Assembly: GCA_905618895.1 (NCBI GenBank)
Contig: CAJQTA010000001.1
Location: 1-64,000 of the forward strand
DNA length: 64,000 bases
Source: an uncultured Candidatus Pelagibacter sp.
GTDB lineage: Bacteria; Pseudomonadota; Alphaproteobacteria; Pelagibacterales; Pelagibacteraceae
Direction: 5' to 3'
Positions 32,155 to 42,305 of the stretch are shown here, piece after piece. Below the pieces are notes generated by a model, which saw only the letters and a list, made by a program, of their open reading frames with translations, made no database searches and had not been told where the DNA came from. The stretch's first letter is position 1. Each line of letters opens with the position of its first letter. Position numbers and translations under genes: made by a program.

Positions 32155-33700
32155 TCACTCTAGGTGCAATAAAGATTAATAATTCGACTAATTCATCACT
32201 ATTATTTTTGCTTTTAAATAAGTTTCCAAATACCGGTATTTTGCTAACCCCTGGTGTTTTACTATTCGTATTGTTTGTGGTGTTCTTTTTAATACCACCA
32301 ATTACTACAATATCTCCATCACTTACTAAAAGTTTTGTGACAATTGAATTAGTTTTAATTCCTGGTTCGTCAGATCCAGCAACTGTTACCGGAGAGTCGT
32401 TATTGACCTTTATATCTAACAATACGTTGCCATCTCCTATTATGCTTGGGGTAACTGTTAAAGATAGTGCAGCTTCTTTGAATTCAGTAGTTGTTGTTCC
32501 ATCTGCTGTTGTTTGATAGGCAATTTGTGTTCCTTGAGTGATAGTTGCTTCCTGGTTATTTAATGTAAACACACTTGGTTGAGAAAGTGTTTTACTTAAA
32601 CCTAAAGACTCCAATGCCTCAATTTCAACTTTAAGAGCACGTGCTCCAATTTGTCGAAGTATTCCAATTCCACTTGTTCCAGAAATTCCTTGATTTGAAA
32701 TAGTTCCTGCCGCAGACCCTAAAGCTATATCTCCAGCAGTTGCTGCTGCATTTCCTCCAGATGTCATTCCTGAAATAGTAGTTGTTCCCTTAGCGCCTCT
32801 TTCACTTACACTCATCGCTCCAACTCTAGCACCTAATGCTTTTGCAAAAGTAGAAGTTGCATCAATTATAAATGCTTCAATTAAAACTTGTTTAGTTTTT
32901 ACATCAATTTCTCTTATAACTGCATCGATAGTATCGAGGTCTGGTTCGTGACCTCTAACAATTATTGATCTAGTAGTATCCTCTACTGTAATTGAAAGGT
33001 TAGACATAGTACTAGCACCCTCTGCACCTTGTGTTGCAAATAAAGCTTCTAGTGTAGTCTTTGCTTGAGTAGGACTAATATAATATAATCTAAATATTTC
33101 AGCTAAGATCGGCTCAACAGACTCTTCTAATTGAATTTTTTTCTTTAATACTTCCGCTCTTGCAGATTTTGCAGTTTCTTGTGCAGTTAATTTTTCAGGA
33201 GTATGAACTCTTATAATTCCATTAACAACATCAACATCAGCCACTAAAGTTTTCATATCTAACAAAGTTTGAAAAGCAACATCCCAACCAACATTATAAA
33301 TTTTAGCATTTACTGTGCCACTTACTTCATCCCCTACTAAAATATTTATATCTGCTATATCTGCCATCATTGACATCACATATTTAAAATCTAAGCCTTG
33401 AAAATTAATATTAACCATTTGTTTAAGGTGAGGGTATTCATCTGAAATATAGACATAATTTTTAACATTTTCAGTTGTTATCGTTTTACGTTTATCTTCT
33501 CTTGGTATGCTTGTGTCGTAAGGTTTAGGACCATCAATAACCTTCTTGTCCATATCGGCACGACCATCAACAATAATCTTAGCTGTATCAATTAAAGGTT
33601 TATCACCATGAACTGATTTTGGTTTTTGTCCAGGTGTTACACAAGATTGTAATAGAACGATAAATGATAGTGCTATTAAAATTTTAAAATATTTATTCAT
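32147..33700 (-). CDS. Secretin PilQ/MshL-like (lipoprotein signal)
   Basis: LLQSCVTP lipobox; secretin signature VPFGNLF-like KIPVFGNLFKSKNNSDELVELLIFIAPRVIE. Confidence 0.92.
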   Translation of the reverse strand: MNKYFKILIALSFIVLLQSCVTPGQKPKSVHGDKPLIDTAKIIVDGRADMDKKVIDGPKPYDTSIPREDKRKTITTENVKNYVYISDEYPHLKQMVNINFQGLDFKYVMSMMADIADINILVGDEVSGTVNAKIYNVGWDVAFQTLLDMKTLVADVDVVNGIIRVHTPEKLTAQETAKSARAEVLKKKIQLEESVEPILAEIFRLYYISPTQAKTTLEALFATQGAEGASTMSNLSITVEDTTRSIIVRGHEPDLDTIDAVIREIDVKTKQVLIEAFIIDATSTFAKALGARVGAMSVSERGAKGTTTISGMTSGGNAAATAGDIALGSAAGTISNQGISGTSGIGILRQIGARALKVEIEALESLGLSKTLSQPSVFTLNNQEATITQGTQIAYQTTADGTTTTEFKEAALSLTVTPSIIGDGNVLLDIKVNNDSPVTVAGSDEPGIKTNSIVTKLLVSDGDIVVIGGIKKNTTNNTNSKTPGVSKIPVFGNLFKSKNNSDELVELLIFIAPRVIE

Positions 33701-33703
33701 TTA

Positions 33704-34126
33704 CTATCCATCACTCGGTTTAATTATATTATTCATATAAACTTCAAAAAGATTATTTGCTCCATCTTGAACAATTACAAAATCAGAATAAATATTTCTT
33801 ATCATCGTGGTATCTGTAATCGCTTGATCTTCTTCATATTTATACGCTCCACCATCAGCAGCTGAAAAAACTGCTATTTGTTTGTTTTCACCTATAATTG
33901 TGCCAACCAATCTCATATTATTTAAAAGCCCATTATTTGAGCTTACCTCCGTATCTGTTCCACTTGCTTGATTTGTAGAACCAACTCCTCCTGCAAAAGG
34001 ATCAATTGCTGGCAACTCTTCATCATCTAAAGAAGAATGATCATCTGCTTTTAAATTTAACATTTGGAACTGACAAAGCATAATTGTCATTAAAAATATT
34101 AATATTTTTTTATTATTTATATTCAT
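33704..34126 (-). CDS. PilP-like pilus assembly protein
   Basis: DPFAGG...MRLVGTIIGENKQIAVFSAADGGAYKYEEDQAI; operon position. Confidence 0.7.
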   Translation of the reverse strand: MNINNKKILIFLMTIMLCQFQMLNLKADDHSSLDDEELPAIDPFAGGVGSTNQASGTDTEVSSNNGLLNNMRLVGTIIGENKQIAVFSAADGGAYKYEEDQAITDTTMIRNIYSDFVIVQDGANNLFEVYMNNIIKPSDG

Positions 34127-34775
34127 TTGGTAACCCCACAATTGAAACAGTACCTTTTGATAGAATTTGTCCTTGAATTTCAGCTATCGTTGTAATTTCC
34201 TCCTTATCAAAATTAATAACTTTTTGAGATTTTGATAAAGCTCTTCTAAATTTAAGATAGCTTAAAAAATTTCCTTGTATCTCATACTCAACAGGAATTT
34301 TATAATACATCACATTTTGCCCGTCTTGATTTTCTGTTGTTTGTTCTGTGTTTTGATCTTGCCCATCTCCAGTAACAGCTTTTGGTTTACCTTTTTTAAG
34401 ATTAGTTATTGACAAACCATTGATTAACGCAAATTTGCTTATATTTTGATAAAGATCTTCAACTTCTTTTTTACTATGAAAAAGTTTACTATTTTTATCA
34501 TAGTCAGGTTCTAATTTTTTAACGGTTGCTGTTAAAGTACCAATATTATTTTTAAACTCTCCAATCTTTATTTTGTTTTCATTCATCAAACTAATTTGCT
34601 CTTCTTGTTGTTTTAATATCGGTGATACAAAAGCATAATAACCTATCAAAAAAATTAATACAGCAGCAAAACCAACACCAAATTTGATTAGAGTTTTTTT
34701 ATCACCCAAACCACCACTTTTAAGTTTTGCAAATATATCATTTAGATCTAAATCTTTTAAACTTGCTAAATCCAT
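34113..34775 (-). CDS. PilO-like pilus assembly protein
   Basis: Single N-term TM then coiled coil and PilO-like fold; operon position. Confidence 0.75.
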   Translation of the reverse strand: MDLASLKDLDLNDIFAKLKSGGLGDKKTLIKFGVGFAAVLIFLIGYYAFVSPILKQQEEQISLMNENKIKIGEFKNNIGTLTATVKKLEPDYDKNSKLFHSKKEVEDLYQNISKFALINGLSITNLKKGKPKAVTGDGQDQNTEQTTENQDGQNVMYYKIPVEYEIQGNFLSYLKFRRALSKSQKVINFDKEEITTIAEIQGQILSKGTVSIVGLPNEYK

Positions 34776-37078
34776 TATATCAATTTCAATTTACAATTAA
34801 TTGTAAATCCCTTTTTATTATTATTACCTGATGCTTGATCCCCAGTTTGATTTTTCATCGCAGCCAATGAGGCTTGTTCAATTAATGATTTTGCATTTAA
34901 ATTTGAAATAAAATTTAAAATATCTTGATCAGAAAAAGCAACCCCTTCAATAATTAAACTATCTTTTCCATCAAAAGTCATTTTCGTAAATTGTACTCTT
35001 TGAGGAACGCTCCTAGTTACTTGTGCTAATGATCTATAAGATCTTGCTTGATTTGAATTAACTAATTTTCCAAGATCCAATGCAAGCTGCATTTCTTTTC
35101 TTTTTTTTGCTAATTTTGAAAATTGAATATTCATTTTATCAAATTCCATTTGCACTTGATCAAATTCTATTAATTTATCTTTATTGCTACTAATCTGGAA
35201 AAATGAAAAGACTGTTAATATCAAATAAATACCTGCAATCGCACCTGCTGCACCTTTAAAAGCAAAACCAGATAAGAACTTTACCTTATTTTGCTGACGG
35301 ACAGCGTCTCTATTAGGTAATAAGTTTATATTTTTAACAGCAGTTACAAACTTATAATAACCAAATACATCTAATTTTCTGTAAGCTAAACCAAGTACTG
35401 ATGATAATGGTGATTGATTATCACCAGATATTTTTTCACTATTATAAGAAGGTATGCTTATACTTTGCAGGGGATCAAAGTTAATAAAATTTGTTGTTGG
35501 TAAATTCTTTTTAAATACCGGAAGTATAAATGAAATATTTTTTAGGCTAGAGACTACTTGAATAGATGTAATTTTATTTTCATATTTACTTTCATAATCG
35601 GTAATTGCTTGTTTAACTTGCATCGCATATCTTCTGATAACTGCGTCTGCCTCAGTTGAAAGTTGTTCACTTTTAATATCCTGAATATGTTCTTTTTCTT
35701 GAGGTCTTAAAAATATATCAGTAATTACAGGAATATTATTATGAATAATCATTACATAGTTTTCATCTGTACCTAATTCTAAAATAGCTGAATTTCCTTT
35801 ATTTGTAATAGATTTAAATTTTGTATTATCGTGTGCATTCTTTAAAGTAAAACAACGAACATCCATAATAACCGGATTAAGTCCAGCTTTTTTAGCAATA
35901 GATGAATAAGCATTTACATCAGCTAATTTTGAAGCAACAAATAAAATCTCCATTGTATTAGTTTTAGAATTTCTATTTATGATTTGATGAAAAATTGAAT
36001 AATCATTTAAGTTATCTGTAAGTTGAACTAGGTTGTCCCAAAGAGAATCTGTTTCAATCGCTTTCTGCAATTCATCATCTGTCATTAGTGGGCTGGTAAC
36101 TACTCTAATAATTGCACTAGTTACTGGAATCGATAATGCGACATTTTTTGAAGTAATTTTTGCATTAGACAAAGCTAATTTAATTTCTTCAGCCAAGTAA
36201 TCTTTGTGTTCTAAAAGGTTTTCACTGATCTTTTCTTGATCCAATAGACGATAAGAATATTTATCTAATATCCATTTTTCATCTTTATCTTGAGAGACTT
36301 GAGCAACTCTAATTACTTCTCTTGTCATATCTAAACCGGCTATTTCTTCACCAGCAACACTTAATTTACTAACTTTAGATTGAAAGAAGTTTTGAAAAAC
36401 TTTTTTTAACTTATTTTCTTTTGTTTTTTGATTTTTATCTTCTCCAGCTACCTCTTCACTGGTTGAGTTATTATTTTTGGATTTAGAAAATTTAAAATTT
36501 TTTAACTTTTCCAACATACTAATTGCTACGCCTTTTGTAGGTTCTTGCATAGCTACTTTGGATACCTCTGAAATAGGAGCTGCGCTAACAACATCATTAT
36601 TTTCTTTGGTTGTTGGAATAACTGAATCATTTTTGGGATTATTCTCCTGATTTTGCTCAATAACTTGTTCTTTAACTGGAATATTCTCATTTTTCTCTAA
36701 TTGAAGCTCATCAAACCACTTTTCCAATATTGGTATTGCTTCTTCAAGATTAGGTGTTCCTGATGAAGAGATCTTTTGTTTACCATCAATATATAGTCTT
36801 CCGACCCAATTTTTTGATTTTAACTCACCCTTATACTTGTCTTGTCTTATATATATATGTAAACGGCCATCTTTCTTGTGAATTACCTCGTGCTCACTCT
36901 TTTTATCAACTTTAGATTGTATTTCATCTTGATTGCCAATTATTTGTACATTATTAGGAGTATTTTCACCTTGAAGTTGATTTTCTTCAATGGTGCTTTT
37001 TTTTTCAGTATTTTTTTCCAACTGACTGTCTAAATTATCATTATTTTTTTCATCAATCATAATTTTATAAAAATACAC
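34775..37078 (-). CDS. PilM-PilN fusion with N-terminal extension
   Basis: VAGEEIAGLDMTREVIRVAQVSQ.. (PilM) and NINLLPNRDAVRQQNKVKFLSGFAFKGAAGAIAGIYL (PilN); 230-aa N-terminal extension. Confidence 0.8.
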   Translation of the reverse strand: MYFYKIMIDEKNNDNLDSQLEKNTEKKSTIEENQLQGENTPNNVQIIGNQDEIQSKVDKKSEHEVIHKKDGRLHIYIRQDKYKGELKSKNWVGRLYIDGKQKISSSGTPNLEEAIPILEKWFDELQLEKNENIPVKEQVIEQNQENNPKNDSVIPTTKENNDVVSAAPISEVSKVAMQEPTKGVAISMLEKLKNFKFSKSKNNNSTSEEVAGEDKNQKTKENKLKKVFQNFFQSKVSKLSVAGEEIAGLDMTREVIRVAQVSQDKDEKWILDKYSYRLLDQEKISENLLEHKDYLAEEIKLALSNAKITSKNVALSIPVTSAIIRVVTSPLMTDDELQKAIETDSLWDNLVQLTDNLNDYSIFHQIINRNSKTNTMEILFVASKLADVNAYSSIAKKAGLNPVIMDVRCFTLKNAHDNTKFKSITNKGNSAILELGTDENYVMIIHNNIPVITDIFLRPQEKEHIQDIKSEQLSTEADAVIRRYAMQVKQAITDYESKYENKITSIQVVSSLKNISFILPVFKKNLPTTNFINFDPLQSISIPSYNSEKISGDNQSPLSSVLGLAYRKLDVFGYYKFVTAVKNINLLPNRDAVRQQNKVKFLSGFAFKGAAGAIAGIYLILTVFSFFQISSNKDKLIEFDQVQMEFDKMNIQFSKLAKKRKEMQLALDLGKLVNSNQARSYRSLAQVTRSVPQRVQFTKMTFDGKDSLIIEGVAFSDQDILNFISNLNAKSLIEQASLAAMKNQTGDQASGNNNKKGFTINCKLKLI

Positions 37079-37084
37079 TTTTTT

Positions 37085-37418
37085 TCTAACACAAAAAAAC
37101 GAATCTCTAACACATCTCTAACACATCTCTAACACAAACTATAAAATTATCTATAATTTAATTATAATTTAGTGCTCAAATCAGGCTATTTATAAAAATA
37201 ATGTCAAAATGATCAATAAAATCAACATTTTTTATATAAGATGAAAATAAAGTAATTTTTTTAGTAAATTTTGTTGATTCTAACACAAAATAAATATTAA
37301 AATTGTGTTAGAGTTAAATTATTTTATAATATATTAAAATGTATGAAAAATATTGCATAAATCAACACTTTTAACAATTTAACAAATTTGTGTTAGAGTA
37401 ATCAGTATTTGTGTTAGA
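37085..37418. promoter_or_regulatory. Array of eight TCTAACACA(AA) motifs in both orientations upstream of pilMN
   Basis: Forward 37085, 37104, 37115, 37126, 37279; reverse 37303, 37387, 37408. Confidence 0.75.
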
Positions 37419-37429
37419 CTTTTTTGGCT

Positions 37430-40400
37430 TTAATAATTTTCTTTCCAACTTTCAAGTTGAACTGCTCCTGAAATTTCTTGTGCCTTAGATTTACCTGTAA
37501 TTAGGTTATCTTTTGCTGTAAATCCATCAATATTATTTTTAGCCTCTCCAGCTAGACCAATATATAGGTTATCACCCTGTTTTACAACTTTTGAGAGTAC
37601 TCCTTTACCCATATTCACATTAAGTAATGATTCACCACACTTTGTGTCATAGGCAGTTAAATAAGCATTACCTACCCCACATTTGTTATTTGTAGCACTT
37701 GGCTCGTATAACGGGAAATATACCCTATCTCTATCTACAGTTGGTTCAGAAGTTAATTTTTTTGCATTATCAAGGTCAACATACCAACCTAAATCAGTCC
37801 CAGATGGACATGTAGGTGCTGTTTTGCACATTGAAACATTACCGGTTGGATTAACCTCTACAAAATTTGGAAAGTTCACATCTTTTATACCATAAATTCT
37901 ATTTTGTATCTGACTTGATTGTGCTTGAAGCTTTTGGGTGTTTCCAGTTCCAAAATATAACCATAAATTGTTATCACTGTTGATTGTAACCTCTGGTCTT
38001 GTAAAAATATTCCTTCCATTTGCAGAAGTAGCTTCAGCTGTAAACAAAGTAGTTTGATGTATTTCTTTATCTGATGCATCGGAACGTATAATTGAATTAT
38101 AGGTAGAGCTATTTTGATCAGTATCCATAACAAAGTCCTCTGTTAAATCAATTTTAGTTATTTTACCCTCTAAGTCTGTTGCATAAATCAATGCTCCATT
38201 ATAATTTGCTTTATTAGTGCCATCTGCGGTAATGATACTTAAATCTGCAGGTAAAGAATTAACTACATCATTTTCCATTCTTGTAAATTTAACTGTACCA
38301 GAGCAAGAAATTCCTTGATCACATGGCCAAGGAGTATCAAATGTTATTTTTGAAATTCTAGATACAGTTCCATTGACAAGATAATCTATTATATGACCAA
38401 CAGGTGGATCAAACTCAACTATATGTGGCATTTCACCGTTTGCTGAATCATGTTTTATATTAGGATCCAAATGTGTGTGAACCTCAAGTACAGTATTGTT
38501 ATTAGTCAACTGTCCTTCCGCAGGAACCCTACTATACAAAGTGTAAAATCTATTGTCAGTGATTACATCTTTATCTTCTATATCAATTACTTTTAATACT
38601 TTTCCTTCATTTTCTAAATCTATTACAAATACAGCAGAGCCAACATTAGGATTAACAGCGCCATTGTATCCTCCACCAAAAACTGCAACCCATCTATCCT
38701 TACCATCAACTTTAATTCTAATAATTCTTGGAGTTGACCAGGTTTCTCCTAACTTGCTATAATCATATTCTGGAGCAACATTTCCAGCTACATAACCAAA
38801 TTCAAATTTACTCGCATTGACATCCCAATGTTCGACAAATTTATTAGTTTCATCATTGTTAAAAGCAAATAAGTGAGTAGGACTACTTGGATCTGTAACA
38901 TCAAGTGCAAACATACCTTTTCCACCTGCACCAAGCCCACTTAAAAGAATTGTTCGCCATCTTGGATTGTCTACGCCATCATTTGGAGTATCATCAAAAT
39001 AAATATCTTTAGCGACTGGAGAACCATCTATACCATAAATAGCATTTGTCGAATTAGCCTTGCTAGATGGGATCTTTTCGAGGACACCTAAAACATTTGG
39101 TGGAATATATCCCCATAACTCTTCACCATCTGATGCTTTAAATGCATGAAGAATACCATTATTGGCTCCAGCATAAATAATTTCTGCTCTATTAGCACAT
39201 GGTCCCCCACAAGTTGCTCCACTTTTAAAATTATTATAATTATTCTGCAATCTATAATATGAGTCTTTTTTCTGAGAATTAGCAGTATTATCATCAACTG
39301 CTGATGCTTCTGGATTTGCAACTACAATTAAATCAGAATGATAAATATCTGCAAGCTTATGTATAGACTCTGTTGTGTTATTATCTGCATCTTGATCATA
39401 AGTATCTATACCTCTAATAAAGTTTATTAAATTATCAACTTCGGTATCTGTTGGTGTTATATTAGGAAACATTTTTGATTTTAAAAGATCACTGTTAGCT
39501 GTTGTAAAATTATTTAAGCCAGTACCAATTTCTGGGGTCCATATATTTCTTGTAGATGAGGTTTTAGAATTTAATTTATCTGCAGCATCCCACAGAGCTG
39601 AACCAAAAGTACCATCAGTATTTAATTGATACTTTTTCAAACTTCCTTTCCATTGTTTGTCTGTTTCGTATTCAAATGTCGATTGATAGACAAAATTATT
39701 CCTACTTACATCTGACATTACTGCAGGAGTAGTAAAGGTTAGTCGACCTGAGATAGCTTGTTTAATTGCATCTGTTATTTTTGCAAGCAGTTCTGTTTCA
39801 TTTTCTGCATAAAGAGGGCTTGTAGTTCCTCCAGCAGTTGCTAGTGCAGAATAATTACTATTAGATCCACCTAAAGCATAACCTACAGCAAAAGTTTGAA
39901 TATTATCCACCCGCCTGATTTGATTAGCAACAGTAACTACTTCGTGGTTTGATGACCAATATCCATCACTTATTACTATTAAAAAATTTAAAGAACAGGT
40001 TAAATCCCAATTATCAACCACGCCACTTCTAAAATAATCTCTTGCAGTTCTCATAGCTCTAGCAAGGTTGGTTCCACCATTTGCACTAATACCATCTACA
40101 TTTGAATAAATGAATCGAGCTCCATTATTTGTAATTCCAACTCTTATATTGGCACTAGAACTCCATTCCATTAAACCAAAATTTGCTCCAGCTGTTAGAT
40201 TGGTATCAGAAACTATTTGCTTAATTACTTTCTTAGCACTAGACAATTTTGTTCCTGATTTTCCTCCAAATGTTGCTGTTTGAGTTAAACTAGTGTTAAA
40301 TTTTCTAGCAGTCTGATTAGTAAAATCTGCAACATAGATATTATCACTACTATCTATAAACATTCCATAAGGATTATAAAATGCAGACGTTCTAGAAAAT

Positions 40401-41233
40401 GATCCTTGTTTTGCTTGGTAAACTAAAGATGAATTAAATTTTTGTATTCTGTCATTATCTCGTTCTAAGACATATATATTTCCACTACTATCATAAGCTG
40501 CGTCTACGGGTCTATTAAAAGATCCATTCGCTGAAGATTGTGAAGTGCCAGCTGCGTTAACATAGGTAAGATTATTTCCAGATACTGTAAATTCAAAAAC
40601 TTTATGGTTATGATAAGATGCTACTAGCAGTCTATTTCCAGCACTATTTAAAGACATACCTATGGATAAATTGACACCACCAGCAACATTTTGATAGCCA
40701 GTTCGAGCTAAGTTACCTGTCGCAAGTGTTTCAATTGTATTGCCATAATGTCCAACAAAAACATAATTACTATTAACAGCAATTCCCCATGGTCTAAGGT
40801 AAGCAGTGAGACCACTACCAATACATTGACCAGTTAAACTAAGCTTTAAAACTCTATTGCCTTGCAGGTCTGCTAAATAAACTTGATCGTTAAAAATTAC
40901 AAATTGCCTTGCATATTTCCATTGATTACAACCAGATCCATAACCTCCAAAACTTCTAAGATATGTTCCTGCGCTATCAAAAACCTTAATTCTATTATTT
41001 GAATACTCCAAAACATAAACATTTCCTGAACTATCTGCTGCAACGTCTATCGGATATTGTGTTACTGTGTTACTGACTAATGTATCCCTCATACTTCCAG
41101 ACTTATCCAACATAATTAAAATGTTTGCTGGAATATCTGTGGTTCCAGTCCCTGGCGGAGGACTCTTAGCTTGTGCTTGAAAGCTAAATAAAAATAAGAA
41201 TAAAAAGATGATTACTGTTGAGAGTCTAGCCAT
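37430..41233 (-). CDS. pilY1: PilY1-like pilus tip adhesin with vWA and NHL-type propeller
   Basis: MLDKSGSM MIDAS, NHL-like SSGNVYVLEYSNNRIKVFDSAGTYLRSFGG, PilY1 C-terminal region IIYAGANNGILHAFKASDGEELWGYIPPN. Confidence 0.9.
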   Translation of the reverse strand: MARLSTVIIFLFLFLFSFQAQAKSPPPGTGTTDIPANILIMLDKSGSMRDTLVSNTVTQYPIDVAADSSGNVYVLEYSNNRIKVFDSAGTYLRSFGGYGSGCNQWKYARQFVIFNDQVYLADLQGNRVLKLSLTGQCIGSGLTAYLRPWGIAVNSNYVFVGHYGNTIETLATGNLARTGYQNVAGGVNLSIGMSLNSAGNRLLVASYHNHKVFEFTVSGNNLTYVNAAGTSQSSANGSFNRPVDAAYDSSGNIYVLERDNDRIQKFNSSLVYQAKQGSFSRTSAFYNPYGMFIDSSDNIYVADFTNQTARKFNTSLTQTATFGGKSGTKLSSAKKVIKQIVSDTNLTAGANFGLMEWSSSANIRVGITNNGARFIYSNVDGISANGGTNLARAMRTARDYFRSGVVDNWDLTCSLNFLIVISDGYWSSNHEVVTVANQIRRVDNIQTFAVGYALGGSNSNYSALATAGGTTSPLYAENETELLAKITDAIKQAISGRLTFTTPAVMSDVSRNNFVYQSTFEYETDKQWKGSLKKYQLNTDGTFGSALWDAADKLNSKTSSTRNIWTPEIGTGLNNFTTANSDLLKSKMFPNITPTDTEVDNLINFIRGIDTYDQDADNNTTESIHKLADIYHSDLIVVANPEASAVDDNTANSQKKDSYYRLQNNYNNFKSGATCGGPCANRAEIIYAGANNGILHAFKASDGEELWGYIPPNVLGVLEKIPSSKANSTNAIYGIDGSPVAKDIYFDDTPNDGVDNPRWRTILLSGLGAGGKGMFALDVTDPSSPTHLFAFNNDETNKFVEHWDVNASKFEFGYVAGNVAPEYDYSKLGETWSTPRIIRIKVDGKDRWVAVFGGGYNGAVNPNVGSAVFVIDLENEGKVLKVIDIEDKDVITDNRFYTLYSRVPAEGQLTNNNTVLEVHTHLDPNIKHDSANGEMPHIVEFDPPVGHIIDYLVNGTVSRISKITFDTPWPCDQGISCSGTVKFTRMENDVVNSLPADLSIITADGTNKANYNGALIYATDLEGKITKIDLTEDFVMDTDQNSSTYNSIIRSDASDKEIHQTTLFTAEATSANGRNIFTRPEVTINSDNNLWLYFGTGNTQKLQAQSSQIQNRIYGIKDVNFPNFVEVNPTGNVSMCKTAPTCPSGTDLGWYVDLDNAKKLTSEPTVDRDRVYFPLYEPSATNNKCGVGNAYLTAYDTKCGESLLNVNMGKGVLSKVVKQGDNLYIGLAGEAKNNIDGFTAKDNLITGKSKAQEISGAVQLESWKENY

Positions 41234-41736
41234 TCCCCCACCTTTGAATTATAATCTGCCATACCAACAGAGTAAAGTTTACTTACTATATTTATAATTT
41301 CTGCATGACCATCATGAATATCTGTTTTAATGTATTCAATACTATCATTTCCAGATTCCCAAACATAGCTGCCTCGCCATCTTGATTTTGGAACCCCTTC
41401 AGGAAGATTGAAACTACCATATTTACCCATAGCATAATCCATCAACTTACTATCCTCCATGTTAGGCCTATAAAGTTGAATTCTATTAAGTTTATTTTCT
41501 ATATATAAATGAATAACACTTGTTCCATATAAATTTTTATCGTTCTTACAAAGTTCCTGTATTGGAATAATTAATTCTTCTCCTCCAAAACGGTTAGACA
41601 TTACTACAGGTAAAAGTTCTTCAATTTTTACACTTTCTTTAGGACTTCCAAAATTTGTTATTTTAAAATTACAAGCTAATGCATTTACTTGCGCTAAGAG
41701 AAAAAATCCAAATATATAAACTATAAATTTATTCAT
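41212..41736 (-). CDS. Secreted protein of unknown function between pilX and pilY1
   Basis: Signal peptide MNKFIVYIFGFFLLAQVNALA; 174 aa; overlaps pilY1 start. Confidence 0.6.
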   Translation of the reverse strand: MNKFIVYIFGFFLLAQVNALACNFKITNFGSPKESVKIEELLPVVMSNRFGGEELIIPIQELCKNDKNLYGTSVIHLYIENKLNRIQLYRPNMEDSKLMDYAMGKYGSFNLPEGVPKSRWRGSYVWESGNDSIEYIKTDIHDGHAEIINIVSKLYSVGMADYNSKVGEWLDSQQ

Positions 41737-42305
41737 TAATTTACCAAGGTTACCACGGCCTCTAAGGGAATTATAATATTACTTTGGGCGTTACAATTAT
41801 CTTTAGACTCATTACATCCACATGAATAAATCGTGTACAGCGTGTTATTTGTACCTGCTTTTTTTATAAATGCTGAATTATTACCACTACCACCCGGAGT
41901 ATAAGCTATAAAATATTCAAAACTATATTTGCTTAATCTTGTTGCTTCAACACCTGATGCAGTGACTACTTCATTCAATGATTTTCTTTCAGTGTGAAAT
42001 CCATTATTCGAACTTATTAAATTTGGAAAAAAAGATGCTTTACAAAATTTAAGTTTAGTATCTAAATTGTTTGGTGGTGTAGAAGAGAATTTTCTAACAT
42101 TTCCTACCATCCAATTCTTAGCAACAGAAATTCCACTTTCAGCAGCATAAAATGCCTGCTGGTTGCTATCTTTATCGTTATTAGCATTATGCTCATTAGA
42201 TGAAATTGTAACTAAGGTAGCTCCCATTATTGTCATAACAACCAATAATAACAATGCTAATGGAAGAGCAAATCCTTTTTCACTATGTTTAAATCTATTT
42301 CTCAT
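41736..42305 (-). CDS. PilX-like minor pilin assembly protein
   Basis: SEKGFALPLALLLLVVMTIMGATLVTISSNEH. Confidence 0.85.
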   Translation of the reverse strand: MRNRFKHSEKGFALPLALLLLVVMTIMGATLVTISSNEHNANNDKDSNQQAFYAAESGISVAKNWMVGNVRKFSSTPPNNLDTKLKFCKASFFPNLISSNNGFHTERKSLNEVVTASGVEATRLSKYSFEYFIAYTPGGSGNNSAFIKKAGTNNTLYTIYSCGCNESKDNCNAQSNIIIPLEAVVTLVN

